A DNA stretch of 64,000 nt, taken from positions 2,232,001 to 2,296,000 of the forward strand of contig WAID01000013.1 of NCBI GenBank assembly GCA_016584495.1. The letters run 5' to 3'. A program made the position numbers and the translations under genes. The DNA comes from Celoporthe dispersa. Its lineage: Eukaryota; Ascomycota; Sordariomycetes; Diaporthales; Cryphonectriaceae. This document shows positions 1-11,074 of the stretch, in pieces; the stretch's first letter is position 1, and each line of letters opens with the position of its first letter. The notes under the pieces were generated by a model. The model had not been told where the DNA came from, did not search any database, and was given only the letters and a program-made list of their open reading frames with translations.

Positions 1-1
1 G

Positions 2-1817
2 ATCGGGACAGATAAGTGCCGCATCAACCCCAATCTTGAGTCGGCATTGCGCCATCTGCGCCGCCAGGACCGTCCAATCCAGCTCTGGGTCGATGCGCTC
101 TGTATCAACCAGACAGACCTTCTCGAGCGCAACCATCAGGTACAGCAGATGCGCAGCATATACGCCGCAGCCTCGGAGACAGTCATCTACCTCGGAGACC
201 AGGATGGTGGCAACACTGGTCTCTCTGCTTGGAACTTTCTCGAGCGGAACAGCTCCTGGGCCTGGAATGACAGCCAGTGCCGTGACTATACAGTTGCTGC
301 AAGACTGGAGAATCTCGACTGTTTTCGCGGGGAACTGAGGGATGTCGAGATCGACGTACTGTCTCGACCGTGGTTCCGAAGACTTTGGGTGTTTCAGGAG
401 GCCGTGGTCTCGAGATACCTGTCCATACAGTGCGGTCTCCGGCGGATCGCCTGGGATGACTTCTGCGCGTCAGTCCTGCTGTCTCCAAAATTTCACGACC
501 GATACGGCTTTAGTCTCCTGAACCTCAACAAAGCAGGTATTGTGCGAGATATTGCTCTCTCACGCCGCGAGTATCTGAGCAGCCAAGGTCTCCACCAGCT
601 GCTGCCGACCTGGAAGGTACCAAAGGCGTCGGACACCTCGTCCGACGGCTTAACTATCTTGAGATTACTTGCAAGAACAAGATACCTCCAGGCCTCGGAC
701 GCAAGAGACAAGATCTTTGGCCTGCTGGGCATAGCCACCGATATCGATGCAGACGAGCCTGGGTTCGCCATCGACTACCGCGTACACCACTACGACCTGT
801 ATGTCCGATTCGCAAAACACATCATCAAAACCATGAGATCATTCGACATCATCTCATACGCGAATTCCGCCGCGGAATCGACCTTACCTGGACCACATCT
901 GCCATCTTGGGTGCCCAACTGGAACTACGAGGGTATTGTATCCTATAGCAGCGACCGCACTATCCTGGAGACCCTCCCAGAAGAGACACCGATACAGAAG
1001 CAAGCTCGCCAGAATCGCATCCTCACCTCTTGGTACACTGATAAAAATGGCGTTGGACTTGTATCACCGGGGCGGATCATTGGCCGGATCATGGACTATA
1101 CCGTACCACTGCAGCTGTTTGGACTGGACGAGGTCGCATTTGAAGCGCAGAGAGTCAGCGCAAGCCAAGGAGACGATACATTCCATCCCATCATGGCACT
1201 ATGGATTGAAAGACTGTTCTTTGACAGTAGATTTGCTGTCAATGACGACTCTGATGATACATCAGCCGACGAAATAGACCCACAGACTCTCCGAAGTGTC
1301 GCCATTGGAAGTGGACATATTTATAAAGACCATGAGCGGAAGACATGGTTCTATTCTCATCTGGATCGCGCCAGGATGCAGGACCTCACCTCTGTCGAGC
1401 ACCACCTGCACGCCAGAGGACGCCAGACCGCCAGCTGGTCGGGCGGCAACAACCAGAGCCGTGGTTCCCATCGTAGATGGGGAATCGATTGTAGACGGCA
1501 AGAGACTAGCCATTTGTCTTACGACGGAGGCCCCGTTCAAGCAGCTAGCCCTTATGCCCGAACTGGCAAGGTCAGGAGACTTGATTGTTCAACTAAACGG
1601 CTCACGTGTGCCATATGTTGTCAGGCCTCATAGAGCGAGGTACTGGTGGAGCAGGATTCTCAACAGGAGGAACAGAATTGTCAACAAGAAGCAGGAGTTT
1701 GTGGAGACGTGGTCGACTGTGAAGACGTTGCGATGCAGGCTTCTTGGCGAGTGCGTGCTCAACGGATTCGAGGAGTTTCCTGAAGACACGATGCGGACGA
1801 CTGTCACCATATATTAA
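2..1817 (+). CDS. HET-domain (heterokaryon incompatibility) protein, 5'-partial, one frame break
   Basis: HET-domain proteins act in fungal non-self recognition and programmed cell death after hyphal fusion. The reading frame is already open at base 2, so the start lies outside the window. It enters the HET domain at once: VDALCINQTDLLERNHQV, then IYAAASETVIYLGD, then RPWFRRLWVFQEAV, which are the three classic HET blocks. The frame runs to a stop at 1633, but the typical HET C-terminus (GDLIVQLNGSRVPYVVRP, then CRLLGECVLNGF) is read one base later and stops at 1815-1817. The switch lies between about 1390 and 1480 and needs one surplus base or an intron of length 3n+1. I found no convincing donor and acceptor there and no long homopolymer. 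It could therefore be a true lesion in a polymorphic gene, or a sequencing error like those elsewhere in the window. Family assignment is firm; intactness is not. Confidence 0.87.
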
Positions 1818-2669
1818 TAGATGACAATTATAATATACTTCACGAGGAGATCTGTTATTCGTCGTGACTGCTTCAGGCTCGAGGCACTCACGAGAAGCAT
1901 GGAGCAATCTGTCACACAGCTGTGGACACAACCACCAGCATTATCTAGCTTTTAGAACAGGACCTGGCTATACGACAATACCAAGACCAGTAGACATCAT
2001 TGGGGGTCTTGTCGGAACCCTTCCAGCTCGTCCTCCACAACTGGTCAACAAGGAAGTGTTCCTCGTCCAGCCATTGCTCTTTCAAGGTCCTCTTTAATAA
2101 ACAACTGGCCATGCTTCAAAACCGCCGTGTACATACGCAATCCGTACTATCTCATTTTGAAACCCCAGGTACCCCTTGAATTATAAAGCGACTACATTTT
2201 TATGTACGTAGTGTGAGAGGATTGGGACACCGGAACGTAACCACCCGACACCATAGGCAACCCGCGCCGCTACAATCTACACGACACCAACCAAAATCCC
2301 TGGTAAATTTTTTTCCGCCAAGCCTCGCTTTGTGGCCCGAGTCTCCCAGGACCTGGTCATCCTCCGCACACCCGGGGCAGACAGACGACGTGCAGCAGAC
2401 CCAGCGTCGGTGCACCAGAACCCGGTTCTATTCAGGAAACTCCTGGCCTAGGTTCCGTGCTGGTGGGTTCTGGCTACTAAACAAGAGAAAATGAGCTGCC
2501 TGGCATCCTCATATAAGAGCGGAAAGGGCCGGGCCTTGATATGGCAGTGCAGCGGAAGAAATAATCAGCAGGCCATGTGGACCCAAGACAGTTTCCTCAG
2601 CATCATGCTCTTAGGCCTGTCGTCGTAATCATTCTTTGTGTGATCGCGCAGAAACCATTGTCATAGACA
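1818..2669. other. Intergenic region, HET gene to CBM1 gene
   Basis: No coding stretch is supported in these 850 bases. The left part is the 3' flank of the HET gene. The right part is the promoter of the CBM1 gene and contains a TATA-like element, listed separately. Confidence 0.6.
2511..2517 (+). promoter_or_regulatory. TATA-like element upstream of the CBM1 gene
   Basis: ATATAAG lies about 155 bases before the start codon at 2670, a plausible distance for a TATA box with a 5' UTR of about 120 bases. Assignment rests on sequence and position only. Confidence 0.4.
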
Positions 2670-3661
2670 ATGAAGCAGAGGGTCCTCGTCGCGCTTCCCT
2701 GCCTCGCCGCAGGCGTCGCGGCACAGAGCACGGCCGGCGCATACGACCAGTGTAAGACGATGGTGTCGAGTCCCAAGGCATGTATAGCATGGCTGTCTCC
2801 TTTGAGCTGACGCTGCGTCAAGGCGGAGGAAGCGGCTACACTGGCCCCACGGCCTGCGTCTCGGGGTACTACTGCACGGATTATAATGCGTACTACTATC
2901 AGTGCGTGCCCGGAACGACGACGGGACAAGCCTCGACGACGAGCGTGTCGTCCACCCCAGCGTCGACCACGGCCACGGCCACTACTCCTACCACGAGCGC
3001 AAGCACCAGCCCCACTACCTCCTCCCCAGCCGCGACGACGACCACAGCAACAACGACAGCAGCCACCACAGCCTCGGACACGGTCACGCCCTCCGGCACG
3101 TCGACCCTCTCGTCAGGCTGGTACTGGATCCGCGCGGTGGAGACACCCTACTACCACTCGTACCTCCAGACGCTCCCGACCGCCGCCCCTGGCGATGCCC
3201 TGATGGACAGCCCCCCTCACGGCGGGGCAGTTCAACATCATCGACGGCCAGCTCGTCTACAATACCGGGTCGGGGACCGACGATGCCCTGTACATGTGGG
3301 TCGAGGACCCGGCAGACAAGACCCAGCGGACCCTGTTGACGTGGTTCAACTCGACCGAGAACACGTACGGGAACTTCTCCTTCTCGGGTGACACGGTGAC
3401 GTGGGTCGACCCGGACGTGGACAGGGGGAACACGGCCGCCTTTTATGTGTGTCCCGACAACACCACGGGGGCGAACGATTTGTATGTGAACACGGGGGCG
3501 TATGACTATGAGACGCCTTCGGGGTGCTATGATATTGATGTGAGTATCCAAGTCAAGCTCCCACCTCGCCCGAGAGCTTTTGGTGTACGAGAACATAGCT
3601 CGTGGCTGACTGTGACTGGTGCCAGATCCATTCTTATGGTGGGTCAACCGCCACCGTCTGA
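2670..3661 (+). CDS. Secreted CBM1 (fungal cellulose-binding) protein with Ser/Thr linker and unassigned C-terminal domain
   Basis: This is a predicted extracellular protein of 277 residues in three exons: 2670-2751, 2823-3539 and 3626-3661. The introns are 71 and 86 bases with GTAAG and GTGAGT donors. Residues 1-18 form a signal peptide ending VAA. Residues 24-59 form a complete CBM1 with four Cys at 28, 40, 46 and 56 and aromatic Tyr residues for binding crystalline glucan. Only the first splice brings AYDQC next to GGGSGYTGP, which confirms that intron. A Ser/Thr/Ala linker follows, then a C-terminal domain (GWYWIRAVETPYYHSYLQT to YVNTGAYDYETPSGC) that I do not recognise as a catalytic family. 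The frame breaks in a run of six C at 3211-3216. Removing one C joins DSP to LTAGQFNIIDGQL and makes the whole model divisible by three. A role in binding plant cell-wall polysaccharide is inferred from CBM1; an enzymatic activity is not shown. Confidence 0.85.
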
Positions 3662-6600
3662 GGATGACCAGCATTTGGGTCTCGACCTGAGAAAAAAAAA
3701 ATTCTACGGTTATATGAAGCAAAAGTATAGTGGAATGGAATACGGGCCGGAAACGAGAGGCCCATGTGATGTGATCCTTTTTGCACAGTATGAATCTATC
3801 TCTCCAGCCAGACCAATAGAACTGTGTGTGAAATGCTATGACCGCGCGGTGCTGTCAACAAGGCCCCTCTCAGACCTGTGTTAGCTCAGCCAGCACAGTC
3901 AAATCTTTCTCAGGAAGGCATCCAAAAACGGATCCAGGAAAAGGAAACAGCACTCTCTCCCTTGAAGAAGAAGAGGGGGTGGGGGGTCAGAAAAGAGAGA
4001 GAGAGACGGAGGGCCACCGGCGGGGTTGATGGAGGGAAGGGGGAAACGCAGCAGACACAACCAAACCCCGAGGCTGTGGCCGCTGCAACAGAGAAGCGCA
4101 CTTCAAGTGCGGATGATGTTACCTGGTCAGCGGATGAGACCATGACAGACTGTTCTGATATCATGGTCTGCTATGAGACAATCTTCTCCAGGATAGACCC
4201 TGGCATTCCCGCCCGGTATAGGACCCTGCTCTAGTAGAGGATCTTCGATATTCACCGCATTGTTCAGGAGGCCAGCCGAAGACCCATCAGGAGGACTGCG
4301 ATAGAGGCTGGGCTGGGTCGAACCTTGCATTGTGCAATTCGTTGACTTGTGCAGGGCGGAAATGTTCAGCACCAACGACTTACGGCCTCGCATGCGTGAG
4401 GCCTTGGTCAGGGTCTGGATCGAATTGACAAATACCATGACCTCAGTGGTCTTTCTGCTCTGTTGGTTGGCTCGTGAACCGGGCGGTAGCCTAGGAATGC
4501 ATTGCATCGCATGTGCAGGATCCAGATCCTTCTCACTCCGTCGCGTTTTGCCCAAGTTCAACGGCGCCATCGAGCCTAGCGATGCTGCTTGGGGCCTCTC
4601 GTCATGCTCGAGTCAGTACTGCGGCCTGTGTGGTCTTGCAGCCGGTGAGCTGGGATACGACGTACGCCTGCGCCGATCCTCTCTGCAACTATGGCTTTCC
4701 AACGTTCGATTTGTACATGTTATGTGTTACCTGCCACATGTGAGCCAGGTCGTGGCAATAGCTGAGCCGCCAAGACGCTGTCCGTGCAGGTCCGAGTCGA
4801 CCGACCGAGCCGGGCTGCAAGGAAAGGTGAGATTTTCTCCATAGTTATTTGGATGAAGACTATACACCCCCTCCTCGGCTCTCCGCTCCTCTTTGCCAGG
4901 AGCTGAAGTCCACCTCCTGCATTGAGACAAGCAGGTGGCCGGCGGCGAGGACCGCACCATCGTATTCAGCAGAGTCGGTGAGGGTTTGAGGGGCGACCTC
5001 CTCATCCCACCCCCTTCACATAGAAGGTGCACAGAACATTCCAAAATCTCCGAGGGGGTGGCACAGGATGTTTGCGCTGCGCAGGCGTGGGTGGCCCTTC
5101 TTAGTGGCAGGGCGCAGACAAGTGCGTGTGCTGGGGTTGAGGACCCCCTCCCCCCCTTGGAGGGCGGGACGCAGCACCCGGCCATCCGGCGTCACGTCCG
5201 GCGGAGTTGACTGGCGTTTCTGAAATAGATGCAGGTCGGCTCTTACTCAATTGGCAACAAATGTCACGCGAGCAAGAAGAGCGGCAGCGTAGAATTGGGA
5301 ACATCTTGAACAGGAAGATAACCGTTGTGCCGAATCCTCCGAGATCCGCCGGCCGCGGCATGCACGTTCTGGTTTTGTAAAACCTGCGCCGTGACAGGGC
5401 ATGCAGGTAGCCGCTGGCTGTGACCTTGGCACAGTATTACTCCAAGGTCTGGATGGGGTCCCCCAAGGGGCCCCAGTGATGTGTTGTCCAGAGCGCAGCG
5501 CAGTCTTGCATGCGGGGAGAGAGAGAGAGAGGCGGGCCAACGGCAGGTGAGCAAATTAAAACGTAACAACAATGGCTGGCCCCGTGGCTCGTAGGATGCT
5601 TGTATGGTGAGGAGGGGCCTCGCCGTGGTGGGAGGACCAGGGCCGGATGTGAACCGGCGGGGCCTCGTGGGTCAGTCTGGTCCCAAAACCTGCGACAGGC
5701 CAGTCCTTTTCATCACGTACACGCCCGTGGGTGGAAGGCACACGTGAAGATCAGCAGGACGCCAGCCGACTGCCAGGCATGTGCCCGCGGTGGCACTGTT
5801 TTTTCCCTGTCTCGAATCGGGCGATTACCGGCAAGACTCCCAAGGCGGCAGGGATGGCGCTGGGACGACGGCAAACGCAGATCTTGAGGCTGTCGATCAT
5901 CCCACACGAGGCCTGGATGACCCCCACGGCCCAGTAAGCCAGAGCCGCGCTGTCGGATCCGAACCCAGGCTAGAAGATTGTTGGATGTGTTCGACTGGGC
6001 TTCGATTGCATGCCCTTGCCGCCCCTGGGTCCCACGCCCCGAACATTCGACGTCGGGTCTGAGCGAGACATGTCTGTCCCTTCACTTTGCCACGCGCGAG
6101 CACCAGTCATGAGTCTGGCGTCGACCTCGGGGTTCCTCCGGCCGGTGTGCGTCCAATCCTCTGCGCATCGTCTTCCGGGCTTGGAGGAAGTGGATATTTG
6201 CCCCGCAGGGAACTTGTTGTTATGGCATACCTTGGAGTCCCTGCCAGATCTGGTGGGCCCGCGGGGTTGACCCCATACTGTAGATTCCTGCACAGTACGA
6301 ATTGGTCACGCCACCCCTGATGGCATTTTCAGGCGATGCCTCACGATGTCGTGTGGGGGCGCTGATACAAGTCGTATACTATGTATTGTGTTGCGGGTCG
6401 ATCGAGCCAGGCGCTGGTATTCTGGGCGCGTCCAGCCACTGGCATCTGCACACGAGTCCCCAAAAGTAATCACCTGGCCCGCCCTTTTTTTTTGTCTTTT
6501 CTTTTCTCCCCTCCCCCCCTTCTCCTTGCCGGACAGGGTGACCCGACGGCACAGTCTCCCCCAGCCAAGCAGTACTACCAATGTCGTGCTGTTCATGCTG

Positions 6601-7137
6601 GGAATCAAGGGCGAGAATGCAGCACAGATACAGTGGTGAACCGATTGGGAGTATTGTCCGACCGGCCGCTCGGTGTCCTCTCCTCTCGACACCAAGTCGT
6701 GAAACTCATTAGCTCAGCCCTCGGGACCCGACGGTAGATCTAGGTGGAGAGCAGCAGTCCAGGGGGACCACCCCTCCCATCTCTCTTTGACAGAGGGCGG
6801 GATGGACCTCTCGAATTGCAACATGCACGGCATCGAGCGAGCCTCCTGTGCCTCGAGGTAGGGGCGAAGGAGGCATCGGACAGCCTGGGGGACGCGTGCG
6901 CGGAGTCCGAAGGGGGTGTGTTCCCAGGCTCTTCCCGGCCGCTGGTGGACATGGGACGCGGCCATACTGCCACTCGATGGCTCGTCTGCATGGCTTCGGG
7001 TGGTACTGCATGGCGTGCCTGGCCCTGATGTCAGGTATGTGACATTGAACCCTCCGCTCGCGTGGACGATGATGGTGTGTTGGCGCGGGCAGACATTCTC
7101 GTCATAATGCTTGAGCGAGCATGTGGCAATTTCCCCG

Positions 7138-7214
7138 TGTGGGTGTGTGGGTGTGTGCGAATGTGCGCGCGCATATGTGTGTAAGTAAGTGTGTGTGTGT
7201 GCGTGTGTGTGTGG
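7138..7214. repeat. GT-rich imperfect microsatellite
   Basis: The sequence alternates GT with occasional GC and GA interruptions, including uninterrupted GT runs at 7189-7213. Stretches of alternating purine and pyrimidine of this kind can adopt Z-DNA. Confidence 0.8.
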
Positions 7215-7506
7215 TGGGGGCGGTGTACTATAGTATGGTAATATTGGATCCCTCTTGGACGTTGTCTGCCCTATCAGGCACAGAACAGGGCGCAACGGAA
7301 ACGCAAGACGGTCTGCAGCGCGTCAGCAATGGCAGCGGTCGGCTGACGGCATCCTCAGCTGTTCTTGACCATGATCAGCTGGACGCTCAGCGCCTCAACT
7401 ACGGCAAACCTTGGTGAGATGATGGCAGTCCGGATGGCAGGGATTATGGGTGGCACGGACGAGCGATGCAGGGGAGAGGGTTGGAGTGAAGATGCGAGGG
7501 GTGCGG

Positions 7507-7530
7507 GCATGGGCATGGGCATGGGCATGA
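7507..7530. repeat. GGCATG hexamer repeat, about four units
   Basis: Four consecutive copies of GGGCAT/GGCATG are visible, followed by an AT-disrupted unit. Confidence 0.85.
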
Positions 7531-8383
7531 GAATGGTTGTGTGGTGGTGTTGGTGGTGGAGGAGGAGGAGGAGGGAGAAGAGGGGGATCGAGGGCAAGGT
7601 TGGAGGTTGGGAGGGAGGAGGGAGGACCGGGTATGTACTACCGTAGGCAGTGCTTGCGCGGTGCTTGCCTCCAGTGGTGCAGGAGCGAGGCACTCACTGT
7701 TCTTTCCTGCCTCACCACAGAGGTCCAGATCCAGACTCACACTGTACCTCTCCTGCCAAAGGCGGGAAGCGGCGGCCTCTGACCCACTTGGGGTCAATCT
7801 CGACGACACTGACCACGGACATCCCTGAACCTGGGGCCACGAGCGGCCAATCGACCGGCCAAGCCCAGCGCGCACACCTTCGTCAGCAGCACTACCACTC
7901 CTCCTCACCAAACTTGACACACCCAAACCGCCCCATCGAGAAGAAACGAAAAAGAAAGAGGAAGAAAAAACACAACAAAACACACAGAACACCGGCCCGG
8001 TAGCTCACATGTCCAACCCTCCGGACAATATGTCCGGAAAAGGTGTCGGTTTCAGGCAGCCTCAGCGTCGATCCCATCCTTTGAACCGCCAGAAGGCAAC
8101 CACCATTGTTTGCCCGCATCACACCTGCGACCGTCTCGGCGGTATGCAGCTCGCGACTCGTGGATGTAGGTCCGAATCGCGTGGCCCTTGCAGCGCACGC
8201 AACAAGCACGAGCACGAGCACGGGCTGGCTGGCAGGCTGGCTACATCGATGGGGACAGATGGATGGATGACAGCACGAGCTGGAAAGAGGGGGCGGAGGT
8301 ACACACACTGATATTGACTCGCCTACCGCCTCACCGCTCGTCTCATCACGCACCGAACCTAGAAACGCCTGCACGATTGCGTG

Positions 8384-8696
8384 TCAGCACCTGGCCACCT
8401 GTCTGCCCCTGCGCAGGAGCCCCTCGACCTCGGCAGCCTCGCGATAGTCCAGCAGCCTCACCATGCGCCCCAGGTTCTCAACGGCAGCGGCCCCCTCGCC
8501 CGCCTCCTGTAAGTGGAAAGCGAAAGGAGGGGGGGGGGGGTTGCGGTAACCCTGATGGCACGAGAGGAGCTTGGCGATATCGGATGCTCGTCCAGGCGGC
8601 ACATGTCTATAAGCGGTATGCCCGAGCCGCCTACCATGTGCCGCCCTTCTGATGCCGGTCAGACGTGTCAGAATCGACGTGCTCACCATCTGACAT
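8384..8696 (-). CDS. Candidate small three-exon gene, 62 residues, function unknown
   Basis: This is a low-confidence model. Exons on the minus strand would be 8696-8687, 8606-8551 and 8506-8384. The introns are 80 bases (GTGAGC donor, CTGAC branch candidates, TATAG acceptor) and 44 bases (weak GTTACC donor, TTACAG acceptor). All phases agree, giving a protein that starts MSDDMCRLDEHPISP and ends in a charged helical tail (VENLGRMVRLLDY, then LLRRGRQ). The last exon has strongly coding-like amino-acid composition. Against it are the very short second intron, a C-homopolymer within that intron in an assembly with homopolymer errors, and the lack of any family I recognise. It may be the tail of a longer gene whose 5' exons I cannot see. 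Confidence 0.25.
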
Positions 8697-8860
8697 GACA
8701 CGAAGCGGGTATCGACCTCTAGCAGTGCGACCATGTAGCTGCGCACTCGGCACCACTCATTCCCGCCTGTGGGTCGATCTTCTTCCAAGGCACTGCCGCG
8801 TCCGATGTCACAGCCGGTCACAAGACGTTCAGATCCTGTCGTTGCCGTTGAGGCCACCAA

Positions 8861-8913
8861 CACACACGCACACACATAGACACACACGCACGCACGCACG
8901 CACGCACGCACAC
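8861..8913. repeat. CA / CGCA microsatellite
   Basis: CA dinucleotides pass into about six consecutive CGCA/GCAC tetranucleotides on the plus strand. Confidence 0.85.
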
Positions 8914-9474
8914 GGTCCGTTGATCCCCGATTTGCATTGCTAATACCTGCAGCTGGACGGACCAGGACGTGCCCTGGCAACAGGATAGATCTTGCAAGGA
9001 GCTCCTCTCCTGCTACACGCCTCGAGAGGTCACAGGGGATGGCGATGACGACGACTAAGAAAACACCGAGTCGGGCGGGCGGGCGGGCCTGATCTGCTCG
9101 AGGATATGGCCAGCACAAAGAGAGGTCCCTGCAACGCGCCCTGCTTGGAGGCATGGCCCTGACAGCAGCAGGAGCAGGCAGACCAACGACGCCAAGGTTA
9201 TTTGTGGCCTCCACGGACGGCGGCCCTCAGACTAACCCCCACGAGAACCACTTTTTAGTCTATCCTGAGGCCGGGGAACCCCCTGCCCATGATCCTCACT
9301 GCACATGACTGAGAGGCACAGGCAGCCTCTTCTCTGTTCCCGGCTAGATTCCCGCACTGTCTCCAGAGGAGAACCACTGCAACCCCAAATCTGCACAGTC
9401 TCGCTGGACCCTGGCGGCTGCTGCATGGCTGATGAGGGCAGGTTTGCAGCAGCCCTGGTCGAGCACTAATGACT

Positions 9475-9503
9475 ACGTACATGGTACTAGGGACCATGTA
9501 CGT
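9475..9503. repeat. Perfect 11-bp inverted repeat with 7-base spacer
   Basis: ACGTACATGGT at 9475-9485 is matched by its exact reverse complement ACCATGTACGT at 9493-9503. The spacer is ACTAGGG. It lies 430 bases before the aldolase start codon. It could be a dimeric regulator site or a hairpin; nothing in the sequence decides which. Confidence 0.8.
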
Positions 9504-9707
9504 CGTTCTCAGCCCAGTCAGTATATTTCCGTCCGATTCTCGAACGTCCAATAGGTGTCTGACCCGGGTCAGGCAGAGTGGGATTCCTCAGAGGTACCGA
9601 GCACGCCTCGGGTTCCCAGTGAATAAGAGTAAGAAAAAGAGAAAGGGAGACAGGTGATGGAGTCCACGTCAGATCCTCTGCGGCACAACCGCCCTGCCTC
9701 TGGTAAC

Positions 9708-9714
9708 TATAAAA
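9708..9714 (+). promoter_or_regulatory. TATA box of the aldolase gene
   Basis: TATAAAA lies 217 bases before the ATG at 9931 and is followed by a pyrimidine-rich leader (9720-9920), the usual arrangement in strongly expressed fungal genes. Confidence 0.5.
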
Positions 9715-9882
9715 TATCCCCAGGTCGCCTGCCCTCCTACCTACCCTCCTACCTGCTCTCCATCCCCCTCCCTTCCCCCCCCCCCCCCATCTTCTCCCAC
9801 GCGCCCACGCCTCACCTGCTCTCTACTGCCGCTCCTGCATATCATCCCCACGCTACCGACCATACCCTACCCGTGGTTCTCT

Positions 9883-9921
9883 CCCCTCTCTCTCCCTCTC
9901 TCTCCCTCTCTCTCCCACCCC
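9883..9921. repeat. CT-rich tract (CTCTCCCT units) in the aldolase 5' leader
   Basis: Repeated CTCTCC/CTCTCT units end ten bases before the start codon at 9931. Pyrimidine tracts here are common near fungal transcription starts. Confidence 0.75.
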
Positions 9922-9930
9922 TAGACCACA

Positions 9931-11074
9931 ATGGCTCCCCATCTTGATGCGCCACCTGCCGGCAGCTACACGTCTGGCTTCAACAGGGGCACCACGCGCC
10001 CTGCCGGCTCGTCAACAACCCATGTACCCTCCAACAACAGCCACCTTACGCCGGCAGATTCCGATTCGTCCCTGAGCAGCTCTTTCGAGAACAACGGACT
10101 GGACGGCGACTGGCACCTCAGCCGGCCGCTGGTCCCTGGCGTCTATGTCCCCACGATGTGTTTTTTTCGAACAAGATACCGAGGACATCGACGTGGCTAC
10201 CATTGCCAGCCATGCTGTGCGCCTAGCTCGTGCAGGCGTGACGGGACTTGCGACGCAAGGCTCGAACGGGGAGGCCGTCCATCTTACCCACGCCGAGAGG
10301 TCGCTGGTCACAGCCACCACGCGGAAGGCCCTGAACGATGCCGGGTTCTCCTCCATGCCCATCATTGTGGGCTGCGGAACCCAGAGCGTGCGGGAGACCG
10401 TGCAGCTCTGCACCGAGGCGTGGGAGGCAGGTGGTGACTACGCGTTGGTCCTGCCTCCTGCCTACTATTCGACCCTGTTTGCCCCGTCGTCAGGGACAAT
10501 CCTCGACTTCTTCCACGCCGTGGCCGACGCCTCGCCTATCCCCATCATCATCTACAACTTCCCTGGTGCTGTCGGTGGGCTGGACCTCTCATCTGATGTC
10601 ATCACCAAGCTGGCAGAACATCCCAACATCGTGGGCGTCAAGCTCACCTGTGGCAACACGGGCAAGCTGGCACGCGTGGCTGCCGCCACCAAGAAGCTGA
10701 GCAAGAAGTACGACCCTCAGCGACCCGACTTCCTCGTTCTCGCCGGATCGGCCGACTTCACCGTCCAATCCCTCATCGCCGGTGGTCACGGCATCCTGGC
10801 AGGCCTGGCCAACATCTCTCCCAAGGCCTGCACCAAGACAGTGCAGCTCTTCAACTCTGGCAGCCTCACCGAAGCCCAGGAGATGCAGGATGTGGTTGCT
10901 GCAGGGGACTGGGCCGCCATCCAAGGCGGCGTCGTGGGCACCAAGGAAGGCCTGCGGGTGTGGAGCGGGTATGGTGGGTATTGCAGGAGCCCGCTTCCCA
11001 AGCCGACTTCAGAGCAGTCCCAAAAGTGTAAGGAAGGCTTCAGGGACCTCGTCATGCTCGAGAAGAGCCTGTGA
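9931..11074 (+). CDS. DapA/DHDPS-superfamily class I aldolase (4-hydroxy-2-oxoglutarate / L-threo-3-deoxy-hexulosonate aldolase type)
   Basis: This is a single-exon protein of 380 residues after allowing for one surplus T. The TIM-barrel domain starts near residue 65 (RPLVPGVYVPT), and the family motifs follow: GVTGLATQGSNGEA, the catalytic Tyr208 in IIIYNFPG, and the Schiff-base Lys237 in GVKLTCGNTG. Family members cleave or form 2-oxo acids through a lysine imine. The fungal branch includes the last aldolase of D-galacturonate catabolism (GaaC/LGA1 type) and 4-hydroxy-2-oxoglutarate aldolases; I cannot tell these apart by eye. The first 62 residues are a low-complexity Ser/Thr-rich extension absent from bacterial DapA. 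The frame changes in seven T at 10161-10167. With six T the protein reads PTMCFFEQDTEDIDV without interruption. The start is the first ATG after a CT-rich leader and TATA box. No pathway genes are adjacent. Confidence 0.9.

Larger units (their letters stand above)
3662..9930. other. Gene-poor intergenic region, 6.3 kb
   Basis: I find no recognisable protein family on either strand across this stretch. It holds GT-rich and hexamer microsatellites near 7.1-7.5 kb, a CA/CG repeat near 8.9 kb, a weak candidate small gene at 8384-8696, a perfect inverted repeat at 9475-9503 and the promoter of the aldolase gene. The open frames of 60-280 codons present are not conserved in style and overlap low-complexity sequence. 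Confidence 0.5.
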
